From contig WJLW01000020.1 in NCBI GenBank assembly GCA_014728295.1, positions 1 through 32,696 of the forward strand: a stretch of 32,696 nucleotides of DNA. The letters are read 5' to 3'. The notes below the pieces were generated by a model that saw only the letters and a program-made list of their open reading frames with translations, ran no database searches and had not been told where the DNA came from. This DNA comes from Chitinivibrionales bacterium. GTDB taxonomy: Bacteria > Fibrobacterota > Chitinivibrionia > Chitinivibrionales > WJKA01. Below are positions 1 to 9,581 of the stretch, piece by piece. Position 1 is the first letter of the stretch. Each line of letters starts with the position of its first letter. The translations under genes and the position numbers were made by a program.

Positions 1-1089
1 CAACGTCGGATTCACATAAATCTGACCATCGGTGATGGAGATAAGGTTGGTGGGGATATAAGCCGAAACGTTCTGCGCCTGCGTCTCAACGATGGGCAGT
101 GCAGTCAGCGAGCCGCCGCCGGCATCGTCGCGCAGATGGGTAGCGCGCTCGAGCATGCGTGAATGGATGTAGAATATATCCCCCGGGTAGGCTTCACGAG
201 CAGGAGGACGCCGCAGCAGCAGTGAAATTTCACGATATGCTCTGGCGTGCTTGGTCAGATCATCGAAAACGACCAATACGTCGCGACCACTTTCCATAAA
301 GTACTCACCCAGAGTGGTCGCAGCATAGGGCGCGATAAAGCGCATGCCAGGCGTGTCCTCTTCTGTTGCGATGATGACTGTTGAAAATTCAAGTGCGCGG
401 GCGTTCTGCAAATCATCCATAATTCTGGCAATCGATGACATGCGTTGACCGATCGCACAATAGATACAAAGCATATCTTTGCCCCGCTGGTTGATGATAG
501 TATCCAGCGCGATTGCCGTTTTGCCGGTTTGGCGGTCGCCCAGAATCAATTCACGCTGCCCGCGGCCGACCGGGATGAGCGCATCGATAATTTGAATGCC
601 GGTTTGTACCGGCTGGGTGACCGGGCTGCGATCCATGATCGGCGGTGCGGTTTTTTCCACCTGGCGTCGCTGTGACGGGGTTATCGGACCGCGCTGATCC
701 AGGGGCCTGCCCAGCGGATCGATCACCCGGCCGATCATCCCCTCACCAACGCCTATGTCAACGGTTCGCTTCGTACGCAATACACGCTCGCCGGCACGAA
801 CCTGCTGATCCTTTTCGAGCAGAACCACCGAAACTTCATCCGGCGTCAGATTAAAGGCCATCCCGACAGATCCGGACGCAAAGCGCACCAGTTCCCGGTG
901 ACCGACGCCGGGTAAACCGCTGATGCGTATAATGCCTTCCATGATCGATTCGACACGGCCGTATTCGCGTACTACGGGCTCGTAGGCAAAATCGTCGGCA
1001 GCCAGACGCATCCGATCAATAACTGCGGTGAATTGATCCGCCAAAGCATCTGCCGAGGGAAGCTGACGATCACGTTCCTGTTCGGGCAT
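1..1089 (-). CDS. atpA: N-type F1Fo ATPase subunit alpha (partial, 3' end beyond window)
   Basis: Non-catalytic nucleotide-binding subunit of the F1 head. The first 363 codons are present and the frame is still open at position 1. The start MPEQERDRQ at 1089 has the beta-barrel domain following at about residues 40-110. The Walker A motif GDRQTGKT lies near residues 184-191, and the motif [14 protein letters not shown], typical of alpha rather than beta, follows. The ATG lies inside the 3' end of the upstream coiled-coil gene (20-base overlap), which suggests translational coupling. Identity as alpha is certain. Assignment to the N-type enzyme rests on the operon order (beta and epsilon first, with AtpQ and AtpR) and on the absence of a separate delta gene. 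The gamma gene is expected just past the window edge. Confidence 0.97.
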   Translation of the reverse strand, partial: MPEQERDRQLPSADALADQFTAVIDRMRLAADDFAYEPVVREYGRVESIMEGIIRISGLPGVGHRELVRFASGSVGMAFNLTPDEVSVVLLEKDQQVRAGERVLRTKRTVDIGVGEGMIGRVIDPLGRPLDQRGPITPSQRRQVEKTAPPIMDRSPVTQPVQTGIQIIDALIPVGRGQRELILGDRQTGKTAIALDTIINQRGKDMLCIYCAIGQRMSSIARIMDDLQNARALEFSTVIIATEEDTPGMRFIAPYAATTLGEYFMESGRDVLVVFDDLTKHARAYREISLLLRRPPAREAYPGDIFYIHSRMLERATHLRDDAGGGSLTALPIVETQAQNVSAYIPTNLISITDGQIYVNPTL

Positions 1090-1414
1090 TATCCGGTCCT
1101 TGCTGCTGTTCCTGCAACACCTGCTTGAAACGCGCCGAAGCTTTTTCTGTGGTATCCCGGGCAATCTCCCAGCTTTTCTCAAGGCCCTCACGCACATCAT
1201 CCCAGGTTTTCTCGGTACTGTTACGCAGTTGCCTGAGCTTGTCACGCGCATTACCAAGATTGGTTCTGGCATTATCCATTAGTGCATCAAGCTCCTGACG
1301 ACCTTCGACAGTTTTATCCAGGGCCTCATTGCGTAATTGCTCCATTTTGTCTTCGTACTTCTTGATTTTTTCTTCAATTTCCATGCGGTAAGCTTCTTTC
1401 GTGCTTTTTGCCAT
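1070..1414 (-). CDS. Small charged coiled-coil protein encoded between atpF and atpA
   Basis: A 114-residue soluble protein starting [20 protein letters not shown]. The start at 1414 is chosen because an AAGGGGG ribosome site lies 6 bases before it; the frame could open nine codons earlier without a site. Almost the entire chain is predicted amphipathic helix rich in Glu, Lys, Arg and Gln, with heptad-like spacing of hydrophobic residues and no Pro until the tail. There is no signal peptide or membrane segment. It sits where an ordinary F-ATPase operon carries atpH (delta), but its sequence does not look like delta. It lies 43 bases after atpF and overlaps the atpA start by 20 bases, so it is almost certainly co-translated with the ATPase. 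I do not recognise the family. A peripheral-stalk accessory or assembly role is inference from position only. Confidence 0.82.
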   Translation of the reverse strand: MAKSTKEAYRMEIEEKIKKYEDKMEQLRNEALDKTVEGRQELDALMDNARTNLGNARDKLRQLRNSTEKTWDDVREGLEKSWEIARDTTEKASARFKQVLQEQQQGPDNARTGT

Positions 1415-1457
1415 GGGGAACCCCCTTGTGAATATTGTCACAGATATGATTATTTGT

Positions 1458-2225
1458 TTATGTCGATTTTGAGCTTTTGCTTTCTGTAAATTCTTTGACG
1501 TGCTCTCGAAACGACTCGATATAATCTGTTAGGCCCCAGCCAATCTTTCTTCCATTGTTGCGCAATTCTATGCCCAACTTGATGTCTTCATCCACACCAA
1601 AAGAGAAATCCCCTCTATCACCGGCAAAGCCGCCAATGGCTTCGGTCAGTTGCTTCTTGTCCTTATCGTCCAGTTCGCGTGCTGCGACAACATTAACCGG
1701 TCCTTGCGAGGATTTAAGAAAATTACGCAATTCTTCCGACTTGCCGTTTTGCTCGAATTTTTTGACAAATGCGTTAATCATGCCGCTCTGCATCTCGGGC
1801 GTACCGAGGTCGCGAGTCAACTTGGTAACCAATGACAGCATCGTCTCCTGTGCATCGGCCATAAGTCTATCCGTTGCGTTGCGCCATTCTCCCGCAAAGG
1901 TATCCATCCATTCCTGCTTGCGGTGTTCAACTTCCTTTCGCGCTTCGTCAAGCATTTGGCCGGCTTCTTTACGTGCCTGTTCTTTAATCTCGGCATCTTT
2001 TTTTGAAGCAACGTCGTCGGCTTCGGCCATTCTTTTTTCATAATTTTGCTTTAATTCCTGTGCCGTCTGCTCTTTTTTGTCGGCGCGCTCGATACGGCTG
2101 CGGATTTTTTCTTCGCGAGTATCCATCGCTTTGGCAATGCGCTTGAACAACACAAAGTACAAAACGACTACCAAAACCAGGAAATTAATGATTTGTGCGA
2201 TAATGGTAATCGGATCGATATTCAT
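1458..2225 (-). CDS. atpF: N-type ATPase subunit b with delta-like C-terminal region
   Basis: Peripheral-stalk subunit. Residues about 5-28 form the single N-terminal membrane helix. Residues about 30-135 are a long charged coiled coil, and residues about 140-250 are a globular tail. At 255 residues it is about 100 longer than the standard b subunit of about 156. The tail contains NVVAARELDDKDKKQLTEAI followed by a DEDIKLGIELRNNGRKIGWG-like stretch, matching the pattern of the delta/OSCP C-terminal domain. This fits N-ATPases, which lack a separate atpH gene. The start is supported by GGAGG, which overlaps the end of atpE, seven bases before the ATG. Three bases separate the two genes. Confidence 0.93.
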   Translation of the reverse strand: MNIDPITIIAQIINFLVLVVVLYFVLFKRIAKAMDTREEKIRSRIERADKKEQTAQELKQNYEKRMAEADDVASKKDAEIKEQARKEAGQMLDEARKEVEHRKQEWMDTFAGEWRNATDRLMADAQETMLSLVTKLTRDLGTPEMQSGMINAFVKKFEQNGKSEELRNFLKSSQGPVNVVAARELDDKDKKQLTEAIGGFAGDRGDFSFGVDEDIKLGIELRNNGRKIGWGLTDYIESFREHVKEFTESKSSKST

Positions 2226-2228
2226 GGC

Positions 2229-2507
2229 CTAACCTCCGGCTTGCTGGATGGCATAGTTCCAGAAAGGATTGGCGAACAGAATGATAACTGCAATCACCAG
2301 GCAGTAGATCGCCGTAGACTCGACCATTGCCATTCCGACAAAAAGCGTGCGGATTATCGTATTGGACTCGTCGGGCTGCTGGGCGATAGATGAAAGCGCT
2401 CGTGCCAGCCCGAGGCCTTCGCCGATAGCCGGCCCGATGGCGCCAATGCCGATTGACAACCCCGCGCTGAGTATCGAGCATGCAGCAATTATCGTGATGG
2501 TATCCAT
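2229..2507 (-). CDS. atpE: N-type ATPase subunit c (rotor ring proteolipid)
   Basis: A 92-residue, two-helix hairpin forming the ion-translocating ring. The start MDTITIIAAC at 2507 is chosen because AAAGGAG lies seven bases upstream; the frame stays open further 5' through atpB in an overlapping frame, which is not coding. Helix 1 has GPAIGEG with Glu30. The polar loop is ARALSSIAQQP. Helix 2 has MVESTAIY with Glu63, Ser64, Thr65 and Tyr68. The ESTxIY pattern is the sodium-binding signature known from Ilyobacter-type c subunits. In those, however, the helix-1 ligand is Gln, and here it is Glu, giving the two-carboxylate site found in N-type rings. Coupling ion (Na+ or H+) cannot be decided from sequence. 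Confidence 0.96.
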   Translation of the reverse strand: MDTITIIAACSILSAGLSIGIGAIGPAIGEGLGLARALSSIAQQPDESNTIIRTLFVGMAMVESTAIYCLVIAVIILFANPFWNYAIQQAGG

Positions 2508-2511
2508 AAGG

Positions 2512-3252
2512 CTACTCCTTTCCCGGAGAATCGGATGTATGACCGGCTTTTTCCGAACCGGAGCCTGGCTGTTGGGCTCCTTTGGCCTGATGCGCACGCG
2601 TTCCAGAGGCAATGTAAACTGCCGCCAGAATGGCAAAGATATAGGCGTGAATCTGCCCGATCAGTAAACTGAAAAGATTGAGCGCTGCAGGTACGATAAA
2701 AGGAACCAGCGATATGACGATCGCACTCAGCAGCGTACCGCTCATGACGTTGCCGAAAAGACGTACCGCCAGTGCCAGGGTTCGGGACAGCTCGGATATA
2801 ATGTTAAACGGCAGCATAAATACTACCGGTTCGATATACTGCTTGAGATAGCTGCCGACTCCAACTTGACGGATTCCATAGACTGGAACGGCAACAAACA
2901 CGCACAGTGCCAGCGCAGCCGTCGTATTTAACGAGCCGGTCGGCGGATAATAGCCCGGAACAAAGGCCATAAAATTCGACAGTGATATAAAGAGAAACAA
3001 GGTCCCCAGAAACGGTGCATACGCATCCGGATTTTGTCTGGTAATATCATGAATCTGATCTCGTATCGTTTTAACTATAACTTCCAGGGCGTGCTGGAAC
3101 CGGGACACATGCTCATCAGTTGACAAGCGGGAAGTAACAATCAATGAGCTGCCGATCAGCAATGCCATAATTGTCCAGGTGAAGAAAATCGTAGCGTTGA
3201 TCGAGACCGGCCCGATTACCAGTATAATGATGCTGTCGGGAGTTATATGCAT
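2512..3252 (-). CDS. atpB: N-type ATPase subunit a
   Basis: Membrane stator subunit forming the ion half-channels against the c ring; 246 residues. The family signature SELSRTLALAVRLFGN lies near residues 153-168 and includes the essential Arg (about residue 164). A second signature, IGQIHAYIFAILAAVYI, lies near residues 198-214. Several hydrophobic segments are spread through the chain, and the short polar C-terminal tail is rich in Gly, Ser and Lys. The start at 3252 has a GGAGGAGAG site inside the end of atpR, and the genes are two bases apart. Length is normal for the family. Confidence 0.96.
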   Translation of the reverse strand: MHITPDSIIILVIGPVSINATIFFTWTIMALLIGSSLIVTSRLSTDEHVSRFQHALEVIVKTIRDQIHDITRQNPDAYAPFLGTLFLFISLSNFMAFVPGYYPPTGSLNTTAALALCVFVAVPVYGIRQVGVGSYLKQYIEPVVFMLPFNIISELSRTLALAVRLFGNVMSGTLLSAIVISLVPFIVPAALNLFSLLIGQIHAYIFAILAAVYIASGTRAHQAKGAQQPGSGSEKAGHTSDSPGKE

Positions 3253-3254
3253 GC

Positions 3255-3572
3255 TTATCTCTCCTCCACCTCAACCGTTGCCCGGACCGGTTTTATCTGT
3301 CGCATCCTGAGAACGCTCCAGAGACGCACCAGAGAAAAACCCGCAAGAGCAAACAACACGGAATACCAGTGTCCCAAAACGGCAATAGCGGAAAAGACGC
3401 AACCGGCACACAGCAGACGAAGGAAAAATCCCCCCGCCAGATTAAGGCGGGGATGCCTTGCGCGCGGCAAGCGCCGGATTTCAAACCAGAGCAAAGAGAA
3501 ATAAGCCGCCCCCAATGCCCCTCCCGACATGAGCGGCAGGGCTACCAGTAGGAAAATCTGCTGTGCATTCAT
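3255..3572 (-). CDS. atpR: N-ATPase AtpR membrane protein
   Basis: A 105-residue integral membrane protein with about three hydrophobic segments (residues about 5-30, 46-67 and 68-85) separated by arginine-rich cytoplasmic turns such as FEIRRLPRARHPR. Position and size match AtpR, one of the two small membrane proteins specific to N-ATPase operons (AtpQ and AtpR). The start overlaps the end of atpQ by four bases (ATGA), the usual translational-coupling arrangement in this operon. Its role is thought to be in assembly or stability of the rotor-stator membrane part; nothing in the sequence shows a catalytic function. The assignment depends mainly on gene order. Confidence 0.85.
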   Translation of the reverse strand: MNAQQIFLLVALPLMSGGALGAAYFSLLWFEIRRLPRARHPRLNLAGGFFLRLLCAGCVFSAIAVLGHWYSVLFALAGFSLVRLWSVLRMRQIKPVRATVEVEER

Positions 3573-3923
3573 TCCTGTCGTTCCTCTTCTATTTCTTTGC
3601 GCTGCCGGCTTACCCAGAACCAGGCATTGCTTAATCCGATGCCAAGGCCGATAAACAAAAAGGTTAATGTCCAGGAAATTTCTCCCCGCGTTTGGGAATC
3701 AAGCCAGATTCCCAGTGCTCCGCAGGCAATTAACGGAATCATGACCATCCAGCCGACAACACCAAAGTAGCCGAAGCCAAACCAGAGCGGATGCCGTTTG
3801 CGTTGCAAACCCCGCAGCCGGCGTTTTTCACTGCGCGCCACGCCACTACCAAATCCGCGACGCTCTCCGTGTTGTCTGTTGCGATCTTTGTTATTGTCCT
3901 TTGTGTCGTTGTTATGCTGCAGA

Positions 3924-5710
<1,787 letters not shown>

Positions 5711-5756
5711 CTATCTCATTTGCACCGGTAGCGCGGGAACCCAAACGTGCATACTC

Positions 5757-6431
5757 TCACTTCGGTCTCCCGTAAAAATCATAGAGTTGCTCTTCGAACA
5801 CTTTGTTGACCGGCTCATCCGGATTGTACTCAGGACTGTTTTCGATTTCCTCTCTGCTCATGTTCACAAATACCTTCTTCTGCAACCAGTCGATGCTGCT
5901 CACATTATGCTGCGGAACCAGTATTTGTCCGGCCGGCAACCACTTGGCAGTATCAACGACGGTAAAGTTGAGTTTCCAGTCTTCATCTTCAACGATAAAA
6001 TCATCCACCCGTCCTATTTCGCCTTCGTCATAGAAAAGGTGGTAGCCCTTCACTTCTTCGAAACTGCGCAGATCGGGATTTTCATCACCTTCAACAAAAT
6101 CTTTTTTTTCAAGCTCCGACTCGACGGGCCATCCGTAGAAGTAGCGCAGCTCACGTTCATGGGCACGGGAAACAGGTAACACATGTGATATTTCCGGCGC
6201 CTGGCGGATATTTTCTTTTTTGAGTTTTAGCTTAGTACGGGAAAATGTTATCTCATTTATTTCCGCCGGGGAAATCAATGACTTTCGTCCCGGCAGCAAA
6301 GTGCCGGTGTCGATAACGAGATATTCAAGACGCCAGGTTTTATCGCTAAAGTAAACGTCGGAGATATGGCCCAACTGACCGTCCTGAGCGTCAACCTCCA
6401 TAAAGCTCATTATTTTTACGCTGCGTAACAT
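5757..6431 (-). CDS. Tandem PRC-barrel domain protein
   Basis: A 224-residue soluble protein. The start MLRSVKIMSF at 6431 is chosen over an ATG ten codons earlier because AAAGGAG precedes it at the right distance. Two PRC-barrel units are visible: residues about 1-80 (MEVDAQDGQLGHISDVYF, then WRLEYLVIDTG and LISPAEI) and residues about 120-190 (VKGYHLFYDEGEIGRVDDFI, then WKLNFTVVDTAKWLPAGQIL). The repeats share the pattern G-x-I/V-x-D-x-(F/Y) plus W+L-(E/N)-(Y/F)-x-V-(I/V)-D. The tail is acidic and ends in EEQLYDFYGRPK. PRC-barrels bind proteins or RNA and are widespread in stress operons; the partner here is unknown. It ends 46 bases before atpD on the same strand and may be co-transcribed with the ATPase. 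Confidence 0.9.
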   Translation of the reverse strand: MLRSVKIMSFMEVDAQDGQLGHISDVYFSDKTWRLEYLVIDTGTLLPGRKSLISPAEINEITFSRTKLKLKKENIRQAPEISHVLPVSRAHERELRYFYGWPVESELEKKDFVEGDENPDLRSFEEVKGYHLFYDEGEIGRVDDFIVEDEDWKLNFTVVDTAKWLPAGQILVPQHNVSSIDWLQKKVFVNMSREEIENSPEYNPDEPVNKVFEEQLYDFYGRPK

Positions 6432-6847
6432 GATTACTCCTTTGGTTGTTTTTTCCTGCATAAGGGCTCATGCGTAACTTCGTGCACACTCGTCACTGCA
6501 TGTCGGGATATGCTTCCAGCACAACATGACGAAACGAAAGTAAGGAACAAAAAGCATACCAACCATCTTCAACCAGCGGCTTGTTTATTGGACCAGCACT
6601 CCAATGCCGGCAGGGTTTCCATCTGCAGTTCTTCCTTCTCATTGATCTGAGATTGTCACATTTGAAAATTTATTTCTCACTTTCCGGAATAAATTACCCG
6701 TAACGTACAGGAGCAACCACAGCAGTTAGCGGTCTGAATGCGAAAGGCAGGATTTTTGCGTAAACATATTGCTCCATTTTTCATGAGCGTGATGAACGTG
6801 CTGAATAAATCCGATATGCTTTAATTTCCTGCCGATGTGCAAACTGT
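6432..6847. other. Divergent intergenic region between PRC-barrel/atp operon and TrkA_C gene
   Basis: About 416 bases with no open frame I can support on either strand. It must contain the promoters of both the leftward PRC-barrel/ATPase transcript and the rightward TrkA_C transcript. An AT-rich stretch (about 6655-6700) is the most promoter-like part, but I cannot assign -10 and -35 boxes with confidence. No strong hairpin or repeat was seen. Confidence 0.5.
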
Positions 6848-7600
6848 ATGGTATCAATAATTTCATTGATTTTCATTTTAGCGGTATCCATTCTAATCAC
6901 GCGTGTTGCCACGGTTGCGTTGATGGAAACCGGCCTTTCCAAGGATGCGGCCCGCTTTCAGGCCCGATCGGCATTTACCGGTGTCGGCTTTACGACCAAT
7001 GAGTCCGAAAAAATCGTTAATCATCCGGTCCGCCGTCGCATTGTGCAATTGCTTATGCTGCTTGGAAATGCCGGTGTCGCAACGGCAATGACCACCCTTA
7101 TCCTTTCATTCGTCTCCCCCGGCGACGCTGAATCGGTGGCCATTCGCGTGCTGATGATCTTAGCCGGCATTGTTGCGCTCATTTTCTTTTCTCAAAGCAA
7201 ATTCATCGATTATTGGCTGTCACGCCTCATACGCTGGGCGCTTGACAGGTATACTCGCCTTGACACACGGGATTACGCCAGCCTGCTGCATGTTCATTCC
7301 GGCTATCGTATAGGTGAATTGCGTCTCAAACCGAATGACTGGCTCACCGGCAAAAAGCTGCAGGATACCAGACTACGGGAAGAAGGCGTAAACGTGTTGG
7401 GCGTGCAGCGCAAAACCGGGAAATACCTCGGTGCCTTGAAAGGTGACATTGAGATTCGGGCCGGCGACACATTGATTCTCTATGGTCGCGAAAAATCGCT
7501 CGAAGAGCTCGATGTGCGTCAAAAAGGCATCCACGGAGACATACAACATAACGAAGCAGTAGAGGCGGAACGGAAAGAAAAGGAACTACAGAAAAATTGA
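6848..7600 (+). CDS. Small membrane protein with C-terminal TrkA_C (RCK_C) domain
   Basis: A 250-residue protein. Hydrophobic segments lie at residues about 3-22, 66-90 and 97-117. Between the first two is a Gly/Thr-rich loop, SAFTGVGFTTNESEKIVNHP, which resembles the pore loops of TrkH/KtrB potassium transporters. A basic linker (WLSRLIRWALDRYTRLDTRDY) leads to a TrkA_C domain at about residues 150-225 (LKPNDWLTGKKLQDTRLREE, LGVQRK, IRAGDTLILYG). The tail is highly charged (EAERKEKELQKN). TrkA_C domains sense nucleotides or other small ligands in K+ channels and transporters. There is no RCK_N nucleotide fold. The ribosome site is weak. Ion transport is inference; the family is usually annotated only as TrkA C-terminal domain protein. 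Confidence 0.85.
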   Translation: MVSIISLIFILAVSILITRVATVALMETGLSKDAARFQARSAFTGVGFTTNESEKIVNHPVRRRIVQLLMLLGNAGVATAMTTLILSFVSPGDAESVAIRVLMILAGIVALIFFSQSKFIDYWLSRLIRWALDRYTRLDTRDYASLLHVHSGYRIGELRLKPNDWLTGKKLQDTRLREEGVNVLGVQRKTGKYLGALKGDIEIRAGDTLILYGREKSLEELDVRQKGIHGDIQHNEAVEAERKEKELQKN

Positions 7601-7642
7601 TTGACCATCCGTCAAAAGTGGCATAGAATTCGCATTTTAGCC

Positions 7643-7677
7643 AGGAGCAGGCGGCGAAAAATCTGATCGCTGCTCCT
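7643..7677 (+). terminator. Terminator-like hairpin after TrkA_C gene
   Basis: AGGAGCAG at 7643-7650 pairs perfectly with CTGCTCCT at 7670-7677, with an inner CG/CG extension after one bulged base and a TTTATT run just downstream. It lies 42 bases after the TrkA_C stop and ends 26 bases before the dehydratase start. It may act as an intrinsic terminator separating the two genes, though the T-tract is short. Confidence 0.55.
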
Positions 7678-7703
7678 TTATTCACTATTTCAAGGAGTCG
7701 AAC

Positions 7704-8045
7704 ATGGATCTCAAAGAAAAAAAATGCACGCCTTGCGAAGGCGCAACGTCTCCCCTCCAAAATTCAGAAGAAGATTCGCTCATTCAGCACGTAAATGACT
7801 GGTCGCTTGAGCGCGACAAAGAACATCACATTCACAAAAAATTTAAATTCGCAGATTTTAAGCAAGCGATGCAATTTGTCAATGCAATTGCAGATATCGC
7901 CAACGATGAGGACCATCATCCCGACATCTCAATTTCGTACAACAAAGTTGGTATTACCCTTTCCACGCATAAAATCGGCGGTTTGTCGGAAAACGATTTT
8001 ATCGTGGCTTCGAAAATTGACAACCTGCACGTGCAGGAAGCGTGA
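7704..8045 (+). CDS. 4a-hydroxytetrahydrobiopterin dehydratase (PCD/DCoH family)
   Basis: A 113-residue enzyme that dehydrates pterin-4a-carbinolamine during tetrahydropterin recycling. It has the family hallmarks: the N-terminal KKCTPCEG segment, the fold core FKFADFKQAMQFVNAIADIA, and the active-site block HHPDISISYNKVGITLSTHKIGGLSENDF with the conserved His-His-Pro and second His (in the THxxGGL motif). The start is supported by AAGGAG seven bases before the ATG. No aromatic amino-acid hydroxylase gene is in the window. PCD homologues in such genomes may serve molybdopterin or other pterin metabolism instead, so the physiological substrate is open. Confidence 0.94.
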   Translation: MDLKEKKCTPCEGATSPLQNSEEDSLIQHVNDWSLERDKEHHIHKKFKFADFKQAMQFVNAIADIANDEDHHPDISISYNKVGITLSTHKIGGLSENDFIVASKIDNLHVQEA

Positions 8046-8208
8046 ATGTAAACGTGCGTCTTTTGCCCTCCAGCGGGAAGGCTGGTGGAGCAACGATGCT
8101 TCACCTCCTTGCCCGCATTAAATCTATATCTCAAGGGCAACACCCGGCAGGGGAACAATATCACAATCACGATCAATAAAAATCACCGGCTGATTGCAGA
8201 AAGGCGTA

Positions 8209-9579
8209 ATGACGGCAAAAGCCATTGTTATTATCGGTAATGGTGTCGCGGGCACCACACTTGCGCGTGAAGTCCGCAAACGCAGCGACGCAAAAATTAC
8301 CGTCATATCCGAAGAGTATCCTTATTTTTATTCCCGCCCCGCACTCATGTACCTCTACATGGGCATGCTGAGTATCAGCGATGTCAAACCGTACGAAGAC
8401 TGGTTCTGGGCCAAAAACCGCATCGATCTGATCCATCGGCGTGCGCAGCAGATCGACATTGAAAATCACGACGTTGAACTCGACAATGGAGCAAGCGTGC
8501 ATTACGACACGCTGGTCATTGCGACCGGTTCCCGCTGGAATAAATTCGGCTGGCCGGGACAGGAGCTCAAGGGTGTTGTCGGCATGACGCACCTCTCGGA
8601 CATCCAGGAGCTGGAAGAACTCAGTGCCGATGCAAAAGAGGCCGTTATTGTCGGTGGCGGACTGATCGGTGTCGAAATGGCGGAAATGCTGCTAAGCCGC
8701 GGCATGCATGTCACTTTCCTGGTACGTAAAGATCGCTACTGGGCGGCAATCCTCACCAAACAGGAAGCTGCACTGGTAGGTCGCCACCTGCAGGAACACG
8801 GCGTCAAGCTGCTCTTTTCGACCGAATTGCACGAAATTCTCTCCGATGATGCCGGCAGAGTACGCGCTGTGCGCACGAACAAAGACGAGGAAATTCCCTG
8901 TACTCTTGTGGCACTTACGGCAGGCGTCCATCCGGTAATCGACCTCGTCAGAGACTCACCCGTCGAAACGCAAAAAGGTATCTTGGTTGACAACAGCTTT
9001 GCAACCAACATTCCCGGTATCTATGCAATCGGAGATTGTGCACAATTTCGAAATCCTCTTCCTCAACGCAAAAAAATCGAACAACTCTGGTATACGGCAA
9101 AAATGCATGGTGCGACACTTGCACATATCCTGACGGGAGAGACCAAGACCTACCAGCCCGGGATTTTCTTCAATTCTGCAAAATTCTTCGACATCGAGTA
9201 CCAGACTTACGGCGTGGCCCCTTCCGAAACGCCCGATGACGAGGAGTCCTTTTACTGGGAAGCTCCCAGCGGTAACCGGAGCCTGCGTATCAATTTTGAC
9301 AAACAAGAGCGGTATGTTAAATCATTCACGCTACTGGGCTTGCGCACACGACATGCCGTAGCTGAATACTGGATAGCCGGCCATACGCCGATAAACGATG
9401 TTATTGCCGACATTGGCGCCTTTGACTTCGACGCAGAATTTTCTCCCCGGTACCAGCAGATGATTGTTGACGCATTCTGCGCTGCCTATCCTGAAGAACG
9501 CGTCGCCTTGCGCACACGCAAAGGGCTGTTTACGCCATTTTTGCGTAACCTGTTTAACCCCGCTATGCACAAGGAATGA
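8209..9579 (+). CDS. FAD/NAD(P)-dependent pyridine nucleotide-disulphide-type oxidoreductase
   Basis: A 456-residue flavoprotein starting MTAKAIVIIGNG at 8209, with AAAGG five bases upstream; the frame also opens at a TTG five codons earlier. The FAD-binding Rossmann motif GNGVAG lies at residues about 9-14 and the NAD(P)-binding motif VGGGLIGVEMAE near residues 150-161. The second FAD motif IPGIYAIGDCAQ lies near residues 268-279. No CxxxxC redox disulphide is visible, so it is closer to ferredoxin/rubredoxin reductases and NADH oxidase-like proteins than to disulphide reductases. About 100 extra C-terminal residues, including a Trp- and Tyr-rich segment, follow the usual fold. Its end nearly abuts the membrane iron-sulphur protein, implying that the two form an electron-transfer unit. 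The electron acceptor is unknown. Confidence 0.9.
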   Translation: MTAKAIVIIGNGVAGTTLAREVRKRSDAKITVISEEYPYFYSRPALMYLYMGMLSISDVKPYEDWFWAKNRIDLIHRRAQQIDIENHDVELDNGASVHYDTLVIATGSRWNKFGWPGQELKGVVGMTHLSDIQELEELSADAKEAVIVGGGLIGVEMAEMLLSRGMHVTFLVRKDRYWAAILTKQEAALVGRHLQEHGVKLLFSTELHEILSDDAGRVRAVRTNKDEEIPCTLVALTAGVHPVIDLVRDSPVETQKGILVDNSFATNIPGIYAIGDCAQFRNPLPQRKKIEQLWYTAKMHGATLAHILTGETKTYQPGIFFNSAKFFDIEYQTYGVAPSETPDDEESFYWEAPSGNRSLRINFDKQERYVKSFTLLGLRTRHAVAEYWIAGHTPINDVIADIGAFDFDAEFSPRYQQMIVDAFCAAYPEERVALRTRKGLFTPFLRNLFNPAMHKE

Positions 9580-9581
9580 CC

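Noticed and set aside
1555..2043. A 162-codon plus-strand frame opposite atpF
   Set aside because: It is the antisense of a coiled-coil coding sequence, which commonly yields Ser/Leu-rich shadow frames.
8082..8106. CTCCAGC-type imperfect stem between the dehydratase and flavoprotein genes
   Set aside because: The stem is short with a bulge and no T-tract, so I could not support it as a terminator.
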